Assembly: GCF_018531425.1 (NCBI RefSeq)
Contig: NZ_JAHBOI010000004.1
Coordinates: forward strand, 186,001-250,000
From: Paenarthrobacter sp. DKR-5
GTDB lineage: Bacteria > Actinomycetota > Actinomycetes > Actinomycetales > Micrococcaceae
Length of the DNA: 64,000 nucleotides
Direction: 5' to 3'
The notes under the pieces are model-generated. The model was not told the DNA's origin and did not search any database. It saw only the letters and a list, made by a program, of their open reading frames with translations. Position numbers and translations under genes: made by a program. Shown here piece by piece: positions 50,464-59,573 of this stretch (positions are counted from its first letter, which is position 1; every line of letters starts with the position of its first letter).

Positions 50464-52205
50464 CGCACGTCCCGACGCGGGCACCGATGCAACGACAGCG
50501 CCGCCCGCTGCGCCGTGCCGCTGTCCTGCTCGCCGCCCTGCTGCTGGTCCTCACGGGGTGCGCGTCCATCCCGAGGTCCGGCCCGGTCGGCACGAGCCAG
50601 GCCGAGAACAGCGTTTCGCATTCGAACCCGTTCGCTTTCATTCCGCAAGGTCCCGTCCCCGGCGCCAGCCAGCAGGCGATCATCGAGGGGTTCCTCGGCG
50701 CCGGCACCGGGTCACAGGACGACTACGCAGTGGCCCGCCAGTTCCTGGCGCCCGGCTTCGCGGGCACGTGGAAGCCGGACGAGCGGACCCTGGTGTACCG
50801 CGACAACGCGAAGATCACGAACAACGGGTCAAGCGAGAGCTTCCGGGTGGATGTGAATCTTGCCCAGTCGATCGACGGCGACGGCGTTGCCACCCAGGCG
50901 GCCCCGGGAGCGGTGGAAAGCGTCGCCATCAAACTGGTGCAGGTGGACGGGCAGTGGCGGATCTCCTCGGTGCCGGACGGCATCCTCGTTTCGCTCTCCA
51001 ACTTCAGCACCCTGTTCTCGTCCTACACGCTCTACTACTACGACCCCTCCTACCTCTACCTCGTGCCGGATATCCGCTTCTTCGTGAACCGGCCGACGGT
51101 GGCCTTTTCCCTGGTGCGGGCCCTGATGGACGGGCCTGCGCCGTACCTGAAGGGTGCCGTTGTCAGTGCGTTCCCGGCCGGGATCAAGCTCGCCCGCGAC
51201 TCGGTTCCCGTGGTGTCCGGGGTCGCCTCCGTGGACCTGTCCTCACAGGACATCCTGGATTCCTCCATCCGGGACCGCCAGCGCATGCAGACCCAGCTGC
51301 TGAGCACGCTGCAGAACCTCAGCTCGATCAGCGCCGTCACCCTTCGGGCAGACCAGCGCGACGTCGATCTGGGCAACCGCGACGACAGCGTTCCGCAGCC
51401 AGTGCGGAACCGGCCGGTGGCCGGCAGCCAGGTGGGCATCCTGCACAACGAGCTCGTCCGGTACGAGAACACGCAGACCACGCGGCTGGAAGGGGTGCCC
51501 TCGGTGGCGGCGTACTCCCCGCGGGGCCCGGCCATGTCCTATTCGCAGCGGCTCTTCGCTTTCCTGACCGGGGACCGCAGCCAGCTCATGACAGTGGTTC
51601 CCGGGCACCAGGTCAAGGTGGCAGCAACGGGTCCGAAGCTGACGGCGCCCTCAATCAGCCCGCAGGACTGGGTCTGGACAGCCGCCGCCGACGGGTCGGG
51701 CAAGGTGCTCGCCGTGCAGCCCCGCGGCGCCGCGGACAACCAGCAGAGCCCGGCGGTGGCGATCACGGCACAGTGGCTTGTCGGCCGCACCGTCAAGGAC
51801 CTGCGCATCTCCCGCGACGGCGCACGCGCCCTGGTCATCTCGGACCGCAACGGCGTCACCGCAATACAGATCAGCGGCGTGGTTCAGGGCTCGGACGGCA
51901 CACCCAAGGACCTGACGCCGCCGCTGACGCTGAGCACCACGGTGGCAGCTGATTCGGGGGTCTGGGTCGATGAAACCAGCGTGGCCGTGATCAAGGGCTC
52001 CGGGACGGCAATGGTGGTGCCCCAGATCCTCGGGCTCAACGGCAACACAACGCAGGTGGGCGGCCTGCAGGGCATGCTCTCGATCAGTGCCGGCAACGGG
52101 GCGCAGGACCTCTACGGCCAGACCGCCTCGGGGCTGTCGATCAGGGTCGGCAACGGGTGGGCCGAACAGGCCAAGGACATCAAGGACCCGGCCTTCGCAG
52201 GCTGA
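50460..52205 (+). CDS. lpqB: Lipoprotein LpqB (MtrAB accessory, GerMN and beta-propeller domains)
   Basis: 581 residues. The basic N-terminus and hydrophobic stretch end in the lipobox LTGC with Cys34 lipidated, then ASIPRSGPVG as in LpqB proteins. A GerMN domain lies in the second quarter (FFVNRPTVAFSLVRALMDGPAPYLKG, in part; VDLSSQDILD), and the C-terminal half is a beta-propeller (SPQDWVWTAAADGSGKVLAV in part, DLRISRDGARALVIS). In mycobacteria LpqB binds the MtrB sensor domain and affects MtrA phosphorylation. The ATGA overlap with mtrB supports joint expression. Confidence 0.93.
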   Translation: MTHVPTRAPMQRQRRPLRRAAVLLAALLLVLTGCASIPRSGPVGTSQAENSVSHSNPFAFIPQGPVPGASQQAIIEGFLGAGTGSQDDYAVARQFLAPGFAGTWKPDERTLVYRDNAKITNNGSSESFRVDVNLAQSIDGDGVATQAAPGAVESVAIKLVQVDGQWRISSVPDGILVSLSNFSTLFSSYTLYYYDPSYLYLVPDIRFFVNRPTVAFSLVRALMDGPAPYLKGAVVSAFPAGIKLARDSVPVVSGVASVDLSSQDILDSSIRDRQRMQTQLLSTLQNLSSISAVTLRADQRDVDLGNRDDSVPQPVRNRPVAGSQVGILHNELVRYENTQTTRLEGVPSVAAYSPRGPAMSYSQRLFAFLTGDRSQLMTVVPGHQVKVAATGPKLTAPSISPQDWVWTAAADGSGKVLAVQPRGAADNQQSPAVAITAQWLVGRTVKDLRISRDGARALVISDRNGVTAIQISGVVQGSDGTPKDLTPPLTLSTTVAADSGVWVDETSVAVIKGSGTAMVVPQILGLNGNTTQVGGLQGMLSISAGNGAQDLYGQTASGLSIRVGNGWAEQAKDIKDPAFAG

Positions 52206-52331
52206 CGTCGTCCGGGATGCGTGCGGGCGCGGCCTTGTGCTCTCCTCCACAGCGGCGGGACTTCGGCGCGGGTTCCACCTGGAGCGTTGCTCCGCAGCCG
52301 GCCCGCGGGTCGGTGGACGCAGGCTTGGACG

Positions 52332-53153
52332 GTGAGAGCGAGCACCGCGTTCCGGCGTCTCGCAGCGCTCGCCGCCGGTGCATGGCGGGAGGCCGCGGGA
52401 CTGCTGTTCCCTGCCGACTGCGCCTGCTGCGGCGCGGAGGACACAGCCCTGTGCGCCGGCTGCGGCCAGGCGCTGCGGGCCGCCGCCGCGAAGCCTTTCC
52501 GGGCGGAGGCTGCTGCCCCGGTGCTGGTCGAGCCGGACGGGCGGGTGCTGCTGGTTGCCGTCGCCGCAGGACATTACCGCGCGGAGCTCGCCCGCGCGGT
52601 CCTGGCCTACAAGAACCACGGGCGCGGCGACCTCGCGCCGGTGCTCGCCGGCTGCCTCGCCGGTGCCCTGGCGGCCGCCCTCGGCCCGGGGGATGCCGGC
52701 GGCATGGTGCTGGTTCCGGTGCCCGCCAGCGGCCGGTCCTTCCGGCGCCGCGGCTTCGACCCGGTGCTGGACCTGCTCCGCGAGCTGGCCCGGACCGATG
52801 GGCTCCCGCGGGGCTGCCGGGTCCAGCCGGTGCTTCGGTACCGGGCACGGCGCCCGTTTGCCGGACGGGCGCAGAAGGGGCTCGGCCGGGCGAGGCGAAG
52901 GCTCAATGTGCGCGGCACCTTGAGGGTGCGGGCATCCTGGACGCAGCGCCTCGCGGGGGTCCCGTGTGTCGTGGTCGACGACGTCCTGACCACCGGGGCG
53001 ACGGCCGCGGAAGCGGCCCGCGCGCTGCGTCAGGCAGGAGCCGTGGTGGCCGGTGCCGTGGTTCTCGCAGCGGCCGGCGCGGCGCCCCGGCCAGGAATTC
53101 AGGGGCAGGCGCGGGGCAGCACGGAAGGCGCCGGAGGCGGGGGAAAAATATAA
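52332..53153 (+). CDS. ComF family phosphoribosyltransferase-like protein
   Basis: 273 residues from the GTG at 52332; the start is uncertain because the frame is open back to 52221 and no good RBS is seen at any candidate. A zinc ribbon CACC...CAGC (Cys30/33 and Cys41/44) precedes a type I phosphoribosyltransferase fold with VVVDDVLTTGATAAEA near residue 214 as the PRPP-binding loop and LVPVPASGRSFRRRGFD upstream. ComF proteins are tied to DNA uptake in competent bacteria; in actinobacteria lacking a clear competence system their role is unclear. The gene lies between lpqB and hpf as in mycobacteria. The Gly-rich tail (STEGAGGGGKI) looks disordered. Confidence 0.85.
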   Translation: MRASTAFRRLAALAAGAWREAAGLLFPADCACCGAEDTALCAGCGQALRAAAAKPFRAEAAAPVLVEPDGRVLLVAVAAGHYRAELARAVLAYKNHGRGDLAPVLAGCLAGALAAALGPGDAGGMVLVPVPASGRSFRRRGFDPVLDLLRELARTDGLPRGCRVQPVLRYRARRPFAGRAQKGLGRARRRLNVRGTLRVRASWTQRLAGVPCVVVDDVLTTGATAAEAARALRQAGAVVAGAVVLAAAGAAPRPGIQGQARGSTEGAGGGGKI

Positions 53154-53305
53154 GTGACGAAAGGGTGAATAAGAGGGGGCGGTCAACTAACGTGGGGACT
53201 GGGTACCGTAACCAGAAAGTACCTGTCGGTAGCGACCGTGGGAAGGTCGAAGGACCGGGGGGAGTGCGGTCGCTATCGTGTCACCGAAGGAATTTGGAGG
53301 GCACC
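53154..53305 (+). ncRNA. Structured leader RNA of hpf (candidate cis-regulatory RNA)
   Basis: The 152 bases between comF and hpf contain nested inverted repeats. TAGCGACCG (53230-53238) pairs perfectly with CGGTCGCTA (53267-53275) and encloses an inner GGTC/GACC hairpin; CTGG/CCAG and GGTAC/GTACC repeats lie just upstream. The last 30 bases leave the RBS GGAGG free. A conserved raiA RNA motif has been described near hpf/raiA genes in Actinobacteria and Firmicutes; I cannot tell by eye whether this is it. Confidence 0.4.
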
Positions 53306-54010
53306 ATGGAGTTCATGATCAGCGGACGGAATCTGACTATCTCGGACCGCTTCCGTGAATACGCGGGGGAAAAGATCGGCAAGATCGAACAACTCGCGGA
53401 CAAGATTCAGCGACTCGACGCCAAGGTCTCAAAGGAAACGAAAGCGCGGCAGGCAGACGCGCAGCTCACCGTGGAACTCACCCTTCTGGGCAAGGGCCCG
53501 GTGATCCGTGCGGAAGCCTCCGCCGCGGACAAATTCGCAGCCTTCGACCTTGCCTACAACAAGCTTCTCGAACGCCTGCGCCGGGCCAAGGACCGCAAGA
53601 AGGTCCACCACGGCCGCCACACACCGGTCGCCGTCCGCGAAGCCACCGCTTCGCTGCCCACCGTCAGCGCCGACCGGCCCATTTACGAAGAAACCGCCGC
53701 GGGCGCAACCGAAGTGCAGCCCGGGGAAGAAGGCGCAGCGCCCGGCCCGCACTCGCCGGTCATGATCCGGCGCAAGGTGTTCCCGGCCGCCCGGCTGAGT
53801 ATCGACGACGCTGTGGACAACATGGAACTCGTCGGCCACAGCTTCTACCTCTTCATCGACGAGGCCACGAACGCACCCTCGGTGGTGTACCGGCGCCGCG
53901 GCTGGACCTACGGCGTGATCACCCTCGACCAGGAGTGCCCGGCGGGCTCGGAACCGGTGGAAGAGCAAACCCTCGTGTACCGCGCGGCGGAGGAGGCCGC
54001 CACCGCTTAG
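53306..54010 (+). CDS. hpf: Ribosome hibernation promoting factor, long form
   Basis: 234 residues from the ATG at 53306 (TTGGAGGGCACC upstream). The N-terminal S30AE domain (1-100: MEFMISGRNLTISDRFREYA, then a basic stretch LRRAKDRKKVHHGRH) binds the decoding region of the 30S subunit. After a Pro/Glu/Ala-rich linker (105-150), the C-terminal dimerisation domain (SPVMIRRKVFPAARLSIDDA, HSFYLFIDEATNAPSVVYRRRG) joins two 70S ribosomes into 100S dimers in stationary phase. The upstream region is highly structured. In mycobacteria the homologue stands at the same place between comF and secA1. Confidence 0.94.
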   Translation: MEFMISGRNLTISDRFREYAGEKIGKIEQLADKIQRLDAKVSKETKARQADAQLTVELTLLGKGPVIRAEASAADKFAAFDLAYNKLLERLRRAKDRKKVHHGRHTPVAVREATASLPTVSADRPIYEETAAGATEVQPGEEGAAPGPHSPVMIRRKVFPAARLSIDDAVDNMELVGHSFYLFIDEATNAPSVVYRRRGWTYGVITLDQECPAGSEPVEEQTLVYRAAEEAATA

Positions 54011-54048
54011 TCTTGGACTACTAACCAGTCCGGACCCGGAGGTATGAC

Positions 54049-55272
54049 TTGAGCGCAGCGCTGAGCCTGTCGCAGGCACGGCGCATCGCCCTTGACGCCC
54101 AGGGCCTGGCACGCAGGCGGCCCACCGGCCCCGCCACTGCGCGGGCGGTGGGCCGCACTGCGCAACGGCTGCAGCTGATCCAGATCGATTCGGTCAATGT
54201 CCTCACCCGGAGCCAGTACCTTCCGGTGTTCTCCCGGCTGGGCAGCTACGACATCGAGGACCTGCACCGCCTGGCCCACCGCAGGCCGCGCCGGCTGGTC
54301 GAATACTGGGCCCACGAAGCGTCCCTGATCCTGCCCGAGCTTTACCCTCTGTTCCTTGAACGCTCGAAGCGCTGGAAGGGCGGCCGTGAAGAGGCCTACT
54401 TCCGCCGGATCCTCTACGCCCACCCGGACCTGGCCCGCAGCGTGCTCGCCGAACTGGAAGGCCACGGCCCGCAGAGTGCCTCGCAGATGAAGGTCCGGCT
54501 CGAGCACGATGAACCTCGCAACACCACCAACTGGGGCTGGAACTGGAGCGTCGTGAAGCAGGTCATGGAGGCGTTGTTCTGGACCGGACAGATCAGCTCC
54601 GCGGCCCGCAACCCCCAGTTCGAGCGGCTGTACGACCTCACTGAACGGGTGCTGCCGCCGGCTGTGCTCCAGGCTCCCGCACCCGGCCAGGAGGAGGCCG
54701 TGCTGGAACTGACCCTCAGGGCGGCCCGCGCGCACGGCATCGGCACGGTCAGGTGCTTCGCCGATTATTTCCGGGTGCCGCTGACGGAAACGGCCGCAGC
54801 GGTCCGCGAGCTCGCCGGGCGTGGACTGCTGGAGCCGGTCACCGTCCGGGGCTGGGACGCCACGCTGTACCGGCACCATGAAGCGGTGGTCCCGCGGCGC
54901 GCGGACGGCAGGGCGCTGCTGAGCCCTTTCGACTCGCTGGTCTTCGAACGCCAGCGCACGGAGCGGCTGTTCGGCTTCCACTACCGGATCGGCATCTACA
55001 CCCCTGCGGCGCTGCGCACCCACGGCTACTATGTGCTGCCGTTCCTGCTCGGCGAGACTCTCGCGGCCCGGGTCGACCTCAAAGCGGACCGAGCGGCCGG
55101 CGCGCTGCTGGTGCGGGCCGCATTTGCCGAGCCGGGAGCGCCGGCCGGCACCGCCGTCGAGCTGGCCGCCGAACTGCGCGAAATGGCTGCGTGGATGGGA
55201 CTGGCCGACGTGCGGGTGGAACCCGCGGGGGACCTTGCCGCCGCCCTGGGGGCCGCGGTCGCCGCAGCCTGA
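54049..55272 (+). CDS. Winged-helix protein of the YcaQ/AlkZ-like (HTH_42) DNA glycosylase family
   Basis: 407 residues from the TTG at 54049, supported by CGGAGG six bases upstream. The conserved opening SLSQARRIALDAQGL and the segment LQLIQIDSVNVLTRSQYLPVFSRLG (key QIDSVNVLTRS) identify the family, with VEYWAHEASLIL and WNWSVVKQVMEALFWTGQI following. Escherichia coli YcaQ and Streptomyces AlkZ unhook DNA interstrand crosslinks and bulky alkyl adducts; whether this member repairs lesions or a natural product adduct is unknown. It is placed between hpf and secA, 38 bases after hpf. Confidence 0.82.
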   Translation: MSAALSLSQARRIALDAQGLARRRPTGPATARAVGRTAQRLQLIQIDSVNVLTRSQYLPVFSRLGSYDIEDLHRLAHRRPRRLVEYWAHEASLILPELYPLFLERSKRWKGGREEAYFRRILYAHPDLARSVLAELEGHGPQSASQMKVRLEHDEPRNTTNWGWNWSVVKQVMEALFWTGQISSAARNPQFERLYDLTERVLPPAVLQAPAPGQEEAVLELTLRAARAHGIGTVRCFADYFRVPLTETAAAVRELAGRGLLEPVTVRGWDATLYRHHEAVVPRRADGRALLSPFDSLVFERQRTERLFGFHYRIGIYTPAALRTHGYYVLPFLLGETLAARVDLKADRAAGALLVRAAFAEPGAPAGTAVELAAELREMAAWMGLADVRVEPAGDLAAALGAAVAAA

Positions 55273-55322
55273 GCCGGCGCCGGCCGCGGGGAACCTGTGG
55301 CACGGCCCATTCGTCACTCACG

Positions 55323-55328
55323 TAGACT
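55323..55328 (+). promoter_or_regulatory. -10 element upstream of secA
   Basis: TAGACT here would start the transcript near 55335, about 37 bases before the secA GTG and its GGGAGC RBS. Confidence 0.5.
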
Positions 55329-55371
55329 GAACACGCCAGATTCAGGCAGCCGATGATTGGGAGCAATTTCA

Positions 55372-58134
55372 GTGCCATCACTTCTCGAGAGAGTCCTCCG
55401 TGCCGGTGACAAGCGGACGCTTAAGCAACTGCGCACCTACGCGGAGTCCATCAACGCTCTGGAAGAGTCCTTCACATCGTTCACCGACGCCGAGCTGCGC
55501 GAGGAAACCGACCGCCTGAAGGCGCGCGTGGCGGACGGCGAATCCCTCGACGATCTGTTGCCCGAGGCTTTCGCGGCGGTGCGGGAAGCCGCCTCACGCA
55601 CTCTGGGCATGCGCCACTTCGACGTCCAGCTCATGGGCGGCGCGGCCCTGCACCTGGGCAACATCGCCGAGATGAAGACCGGTGAAGGCAAGACCCTGGT
55701 GGCCACTGCTCCGGCCTACCTCAACGCCCTGACCGGCAAGGGCGTGCACGTGGTCACCGTCAACGACTACCTCGCCGAGTACCAGTCGGACCTGATGGGC
55801 CGCGTCTTCCGTTTCCTGGGCATGAGCACCGGCTGCATCCTCTCCAACCAGGAGCCGTCCGTCCGCCGTGAGCAGTACGAGGCGGACATCACCTACGGCA
55901 CGAACAACGAATTCGGGTTCGACTATCTGCGCGACAACATGGCCTGGAGCAAGGACGAGCTCGTCCAGCGCGGCCACCACTTCGCCATCGTCGACGAAGT
56001 GGACTCGATCCTCATTGACGAGGCGCGCACCCCGCTGATCATTTCCGGCCCGGCCTCGGGTGACGCCAACCGCTGGTACAGCGAGTTCGCGAAGGTTGTG
56101 CTCCGTCTCGAAGCCGAAAAGGACTACGAGGTGGACGAGAAGAAGCGCACAGTGGGCGTGCTCGAGTCCGGCATTGAAAAGGTCGAGGACTACCTCGGCA
56201 TCCACAACCTGTACGAGTCGGCGAACACCCCGCTGATCGGGTTCCTCAACAACGCCATCAAGGCGAAGGAACTGTTCAAGCGGGACAAGGACTACGTGAT
56301 CCTGGACGGCGAAGTGCTCATCGTCGACGAGCACACCGGCCGCATCCTGGCTGGCCGGCGCTACAACGAGGGCATGCACCAGGCCATCGAGGCGAAGGAA
56401 GGGGTGGAGATCAAGGCCGAGAACCAGACGCTGGCCACGATCACTCTGCAGAACTACTTCCGCCTGTACGGAAAGCTCTCCGGCATGACCGGTACCGCCG
56501 AGACCGAGGCCGCGGAATTCATGAGCACCTACAAGCTGGGCGTGGTGCCGATCCCGACGAATAAGCCCATGGCCCGCAAGGACCAGTCGGACCTGGTGTA
56601 CAAGAACGAAGTGGTCAAGTTCGCCGCCGTGGTCAAGGACATCGCCGAGCGGCACGCGAAGGGCCAGCCGGTGCTCGTGGGCACCACCAGCGTCGAGAAG
56701 AGCGAATACCTCAGCCAGCAGCTGGCCAAGGAAGGCATCCGGCACGAGGTGCTGAACGCCAAGAACCACGCCCGCGAGGCGGCGATCGTCGCCCAGGCCG
56801 GGCACAAGGGTGCGGTGACCGTCGCTACCAACATGGCCGGCCGCGGTACCGACATCATGCTCGGCGGCAACGCCGAGTTCAGCGCGGTGGCGGAGCTCGC
56901 CAAGCGCGGGCTGGACCCGGTGGACACCCCCGAGGAGTACGAGGCCGCGTGGCCGGCGGCCTTCGAGGCGGCCAAGGAAGCCGTCAAGGCCGAGCACGAG
57001 GAGGTCCTCGAACTGGGCGGCCTGTACGTGCTTGGCACCGAGCGCCACGAGTCCCGGCGCATCGACAACCAGTTGCGCGGCCGGTCCGGGCGCCAGGGCG
57101 ACCCCGGCGAATCCCGTTTCTACCTCTCGCTGACCGATGACCTGATGCGGCTGTTCAACTCCGGCGCCGCCGAACGCCTGATGGGCCGCTCCGCGATGCC
57201 GGACGACGTCGCGCTCGAATCCAAGCTCGTCTCCCGGGCCATCGCGTCGGCGCAGGGCCAGGTCGAGGCGCGCAATGCTGAGCAGCGCAAGAACGTGCTC
57301 AAGTACGACGACGTGCTCAACCGCCAGCGCGAGGCAATCTACGGCGACCGCCGCCGCATCCTCGAAGGCGACGACCTGCACGAGAAGGTCCAGTTCTTCC
57401 TTGAGGACACGCTCACCTCGATGATTGACGCCGCGACGGCCGAAGGCCACGGCGACGACTGGGACTACGAGCAGCTGTGGGCGAACCTGCGCACGCTCTA
57501 CCCCGTGTCGCTCACCGTCGACGACATTGTCGAGGAGGCCGGCGGCAAGTCCAGGGTTACCTCCGAGTTCCTGAAGCAGGAAATCCTCTCGGACGCGAAG
57601 CTGGCCTACCAGGCACGCGAGGAAGCAATCGGGTCCGAGGCCATGCGCGAGCTCGAGCGCCGCGTCGTCCTCTCCGTGGTGGGCCGCAAGTGGCAGGAAC
57701 ACCTGTACGAGATGGACTACCTGAAGGAAGGCATCGGGCTGCGGGCCATGGCCCAGCGTGACCCGCTGGTCGAATACCAGCGCGAGGGCTTCACCATGTT
57801 CCAGGCGATGATGGAGGCGATCCGCGAGGAGAGCATCGGCTTCCTGTTCAACCTGGAAGTCGAAGTGACCCCGGTGGACGAGACCGACGCGGGGAACCTG
57901 CGCGTGGGCGCGGAGGCTGTCGTCTCCGGCGCCCCGGGTGCTGCGCTGTCGTCGCACGAGCCGCGGATCGTTGCCGCCGGTCTCGAGGCGCCGGAGCAGC
58001 CTGCCCAGCTGCAGTTCACCGCGCCGAGCGAGGGCGGCGGGGTGGAGACCCACGTGGAGCGCCGCGCCGCAGCGGCCGAGGCCACCCGGCCGCGCAGCAG
58101 CCAGCGCGCGAACAACAAGAAGAAGCGCCGCTAG
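55372..58134 (+). CDS. secA: Preprotein translocase ATPase SecA (SecA1 type)
   Basis: 920 residues from the GTG at 55372, which follows GGGAGC; a TTG five codons upstream is less likely. Nucleotide-binding domain 1 has Walker A MKTGEGKT (101-108) and Walker [14 protein letters not shown] (from 207); the preprotein cross-linking domain and NBD2 follow ([36 protein letters not shown] in part). The C-terminal tail is variable and ends in RANNKKKRR without the cysteine-rich zinc motif found in proteobacteria, as usual for actinobacterial SecA1. It drives Sec export at SecYEG and is essential. It has its own promoter. Confidence 0.96.
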   Translation: MPSLLERVLRAGDKRTLKQLRTYAESINALEESFTSFTDAELREETDRLKARVADGESLDDLLPEAFAAVREAASRTLGMRHFDVQLMGGAALHLGNIAEMKTGEGKTLVATAPAYLNALTGKGVHVVTVNDYLAEYQSDLMGRVFRFLGMSTGCILSNQEPSVRREQYEADITYGTNNEFGFDYLRDNMAWSKDELVQRGHHFAIVDEVDSILIDEARTPLIISGPASGDANRWYSEFAKVVLRLEAEKDYEVDEKKRTVGVLESGIEKVEDYLGIHNLYESANTPLIGFLNNAIKAKELFKRDKDYVILDGEVLIVDEHTGRILAGRRYNEGMHQAIEAKEGVEIKAENQTLATITLQNYFRLYGKLSGMTGTAETEAAEFMSTYKLGVVPIPTNKPMARKDQSDLVYKNEVVKFAAVVKDIAERHAKGQPVLVGTTSVEKSEYLSQQLAKEGIRHEVLNAKNHAREAAIVAQAGHKGAVTVATNMAGRGTDIMLGGNAEFSAVAELAKRGLDPVDTPEEYEAAWPAAFEAAKEAVKAEHEEVLELGGLYVLGTERHESRRIDNQLRGRSGRQGDPGESRFYLSLTDDLMRLFNSGAAERLMGRSAMPDDVALESKLVSRAIASAQGQVEARNAEQRKNVLKYDDVLNRQREAIYGDRRRILEGDDLHEKVQFFLEDTLTSMIDAATAEGHGDDWDYEQLWANLRTLYPVSLTVDDIVEEAGGKSRVTSEFLKQEILSDAKLAYQAREEAIGSEAMRELERRVVLSVVGRKWQEHLYEMDYLKEGIGLRAMAQRDPLVEYQREGFTMFQAMMEAIREESIGFLFNLEVEVTPVDETDAGNLRVGAEAVVSGAPGAALSSHEPRIVAAGLEAPEQPAQLQFTAPSEGGGVETHVERRAAAAEATRPRSSQRANNKKKRR

Positions 58135-58148
58135 CACACGGAGTCCGC

Positions 58149-58670
58149 TCACCCGATCTCCAGCGCCGCAACCTTCCAGGCGCCGCCGTCCTGTTCGAGG
58201 CGCATTGCCACGGCCCGGACGCGGCGTTCCTCGGCGACGACGAGTGAGAGTTCGTACGCTCCCGGGCGCACCGCGCACGCGTGCACTGAGCGGATGGCGG
58301 GATTGCGATGCAGTGCGCCGGCTGCCGACGCGGGCCGCTGGGCGGTCAGCGCGGCGCGGAGGCGAAGGGCTTCGTAGCTGCGGGCGTCCATCCACCGGGC
58401 GAGTTGCTGGGGCTGCCGCACGCCGGCCAGCACCTCCACGGCGGCGAGCGCCATTTTCCGAGCCAGCAGGCAGGCCTCGCGGTGCTCTTCGGTGCGCCGC
58501 AGCGGCACGACCTGCCCGCCGCCGGCGGGAGTGCCTCGGTCCGGCCGCGGCGGCGGGTTCAGCTTGATCACCGGCGCGTAGACGGCGCCGGGTTCGAGCA
58601 CCGGTACGGGGCGAACGTTGTACCGGGGCGCCGGGGGCCGGGATCGGTCGAGCTCGGGCTGGGCTGACAT
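58149..58670 (-). CDS. Rv3235 family protein
   Basis: 173 residues from the ATG at 58670 (AAAGGAG RBS). The first 65 residues are Pro/Arg-rich and flexible (YNVRPVPVLEPGAVYAPV in part), then a helical segment REACLLARKMALAAVEVLAGVRQPQQLARW and a small beta-rich part SVHACAVRPGAYELSLVVAEERRVRAVAMRLEQ (key VRAVAMRLE, W-K-V-A-A-L-E at the end). This is the layout of mycobacterial Rv3235, encoded near secA1 there too; the fold resembles NTF2-like or ribosome-associated small domains, but no function is known. It follows the LysM gene after 17 bases and converges with secA. Confidence 0.75.
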   Translation of the reverse strand: MSAQPELDRSRPPAPRYNVRPVPVLEPGAVYAPVIKLNPPPRPDRGTPAGGGQVVPLRRTEEHREACLLARKMALAAVEVLAGVRQPQQLARWMDARSYEALRLRAALTAQRPASAAGALHRNPAIRSVHACAVRPGAYELSLVVAEERRVRAVAMRLEQDGGAWKVAALEIG

Positions 58671-58687
58671 GGCGGACTCCTTTGGAT

Positions 58688-59446
58688 TCAGGGGCGGGGA
58701 GGAACGAGGACCTGGCCGGGGAGGATGTGACTTGGATCCTCCCCGATGACCGCGAGGTTCGCGGCGTGCCACCGCGGCCACGCACGGGCGATGTCGACGT
58801 CGGTCGCGTCCGGGCCGAGCTGGCGGGCCGCTATCGACCACAGGCAGTCCCCGTCACGGACCACCACCGAACCGGCAGGGGCACCCGTTGCAGGGGCCGG
58901 GCGCGGCGCGGGTGCGAGCAGGCCGGGAGGTATCACCGGCCGCAACGGGCGCCAGGGCGGTGCGTGGGCGGCCCCGGCGGCCGCCTGTGGTCCGGCCACC
59001 GGTGCGGCGGCGGGGCTCGGGCTGGCGGCACCTGCGCGGGCTGGCGGGGAAACGGACCAGGCCGGCTCGGGCGGTCGGTCTGCCGCGGAGGCGGCCGCGG
59101 CGGCGATCAGCTGGACGCCGAAGGCGGCGACCGCGAGGCGGCGGAGGAACGATGGGCTGAGCCGTGCCGTTGCCCCGGCCAGCCGGTGGTGACCGGCGCG
59201 CTGGAGCGCCGCCGAGAACAGCGCGAGCACGAGGCCAATTAACCACCACGCGGTGACCGCTGTTCCCGCGAGGGAGGCGGCGGACGCCAGCAGGTCATCA
59301 AGGCCCGCACCTTCGTGGCGTGCCGCGGCCCGCGCCCGCTGCGCCTGCAGGACAGTGCCGAGGGCAGCCAGGCCGATCCCCAGCAGCAGGACGCACGCAC
59401 CCATGGCTGCATCGGCCCTCAGCCCGCGTTCCGCGCGGTGTTCCAT
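58688..59446 (-). CDS. Membrane protein with C-terminal LysM domain
   Basis: 252 residues from the second of two tandem ATGs (59446), giving four bases to GGAGG. Three hydrophobic helices lie near residues 14-34, 62-82 and 105-125. A Pro/Ala-rich extracytoplasmic linker follows, then a C-terminal LysM domain (GSVVVRDGDCLWSIAARQLG in part; DIARAWPRWHAANLAVIGEDPSHILPGQVL, key NLAVIG and HILPGQ). LysM binds peptidoglycan, so the protein may tie the membrane to the wall. It is the first gene of the pair with the Rv3235-like gene and is divergent from an unknown gene at 59574. Confidence 0.8.
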   Translation of the reverse strand: MEHRAERGLRADAAMGACVLLLGIGLAALGTVLQAQRARAAARHEGAGLDDLLASAASLAGTAVTAWWLIGLVLALFSAALQRAGHHRLAGATARLSPSFLRRLAVAAFGVQLIAAAAASAADRPPEPAWSVSPPARAGAASPSPAAAPVAGPQAAAGAAHAPPWRPLRPVIPPGLLAPAPRPAPATGAPAGSVVVRDGDCLWSIAARQLGPDATDVDIARAWPRWHAANLAVIGEDPSHILPGQVLVPPRP

Positions 59447-59561
59447 CATCCCTCCAACCTCCGTTTGATGCCGTTTGACCAAGTTTGATCGTGTTGAGGG
59501 CTGGCTGTCGAGGGGTTTTTCTACCTGTGCACAAGGCGTTGACCGCAGGGGTGGCCGGTCC

Positions 59562-59567
59562 TACTGT
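59562..59567 (+). promoter_or_regulatory. -10 element of a leaderless transcript for the gene at 59574
   Basis: TACTGT ends six bases before the ATG at 59574; the intervening GGCGGG carries no spaced Shine-Dalgarno sequence. Confidence 0.5.
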
Positions 59568-59573
59568 GGCGGG

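Noticed and set aside
55594-58785. 1063-codon open frame on the minus strand over secA
   Set aside because: Entirely antisense to SecA, with Arg/Val/His-rich composition and no recognisable domain.
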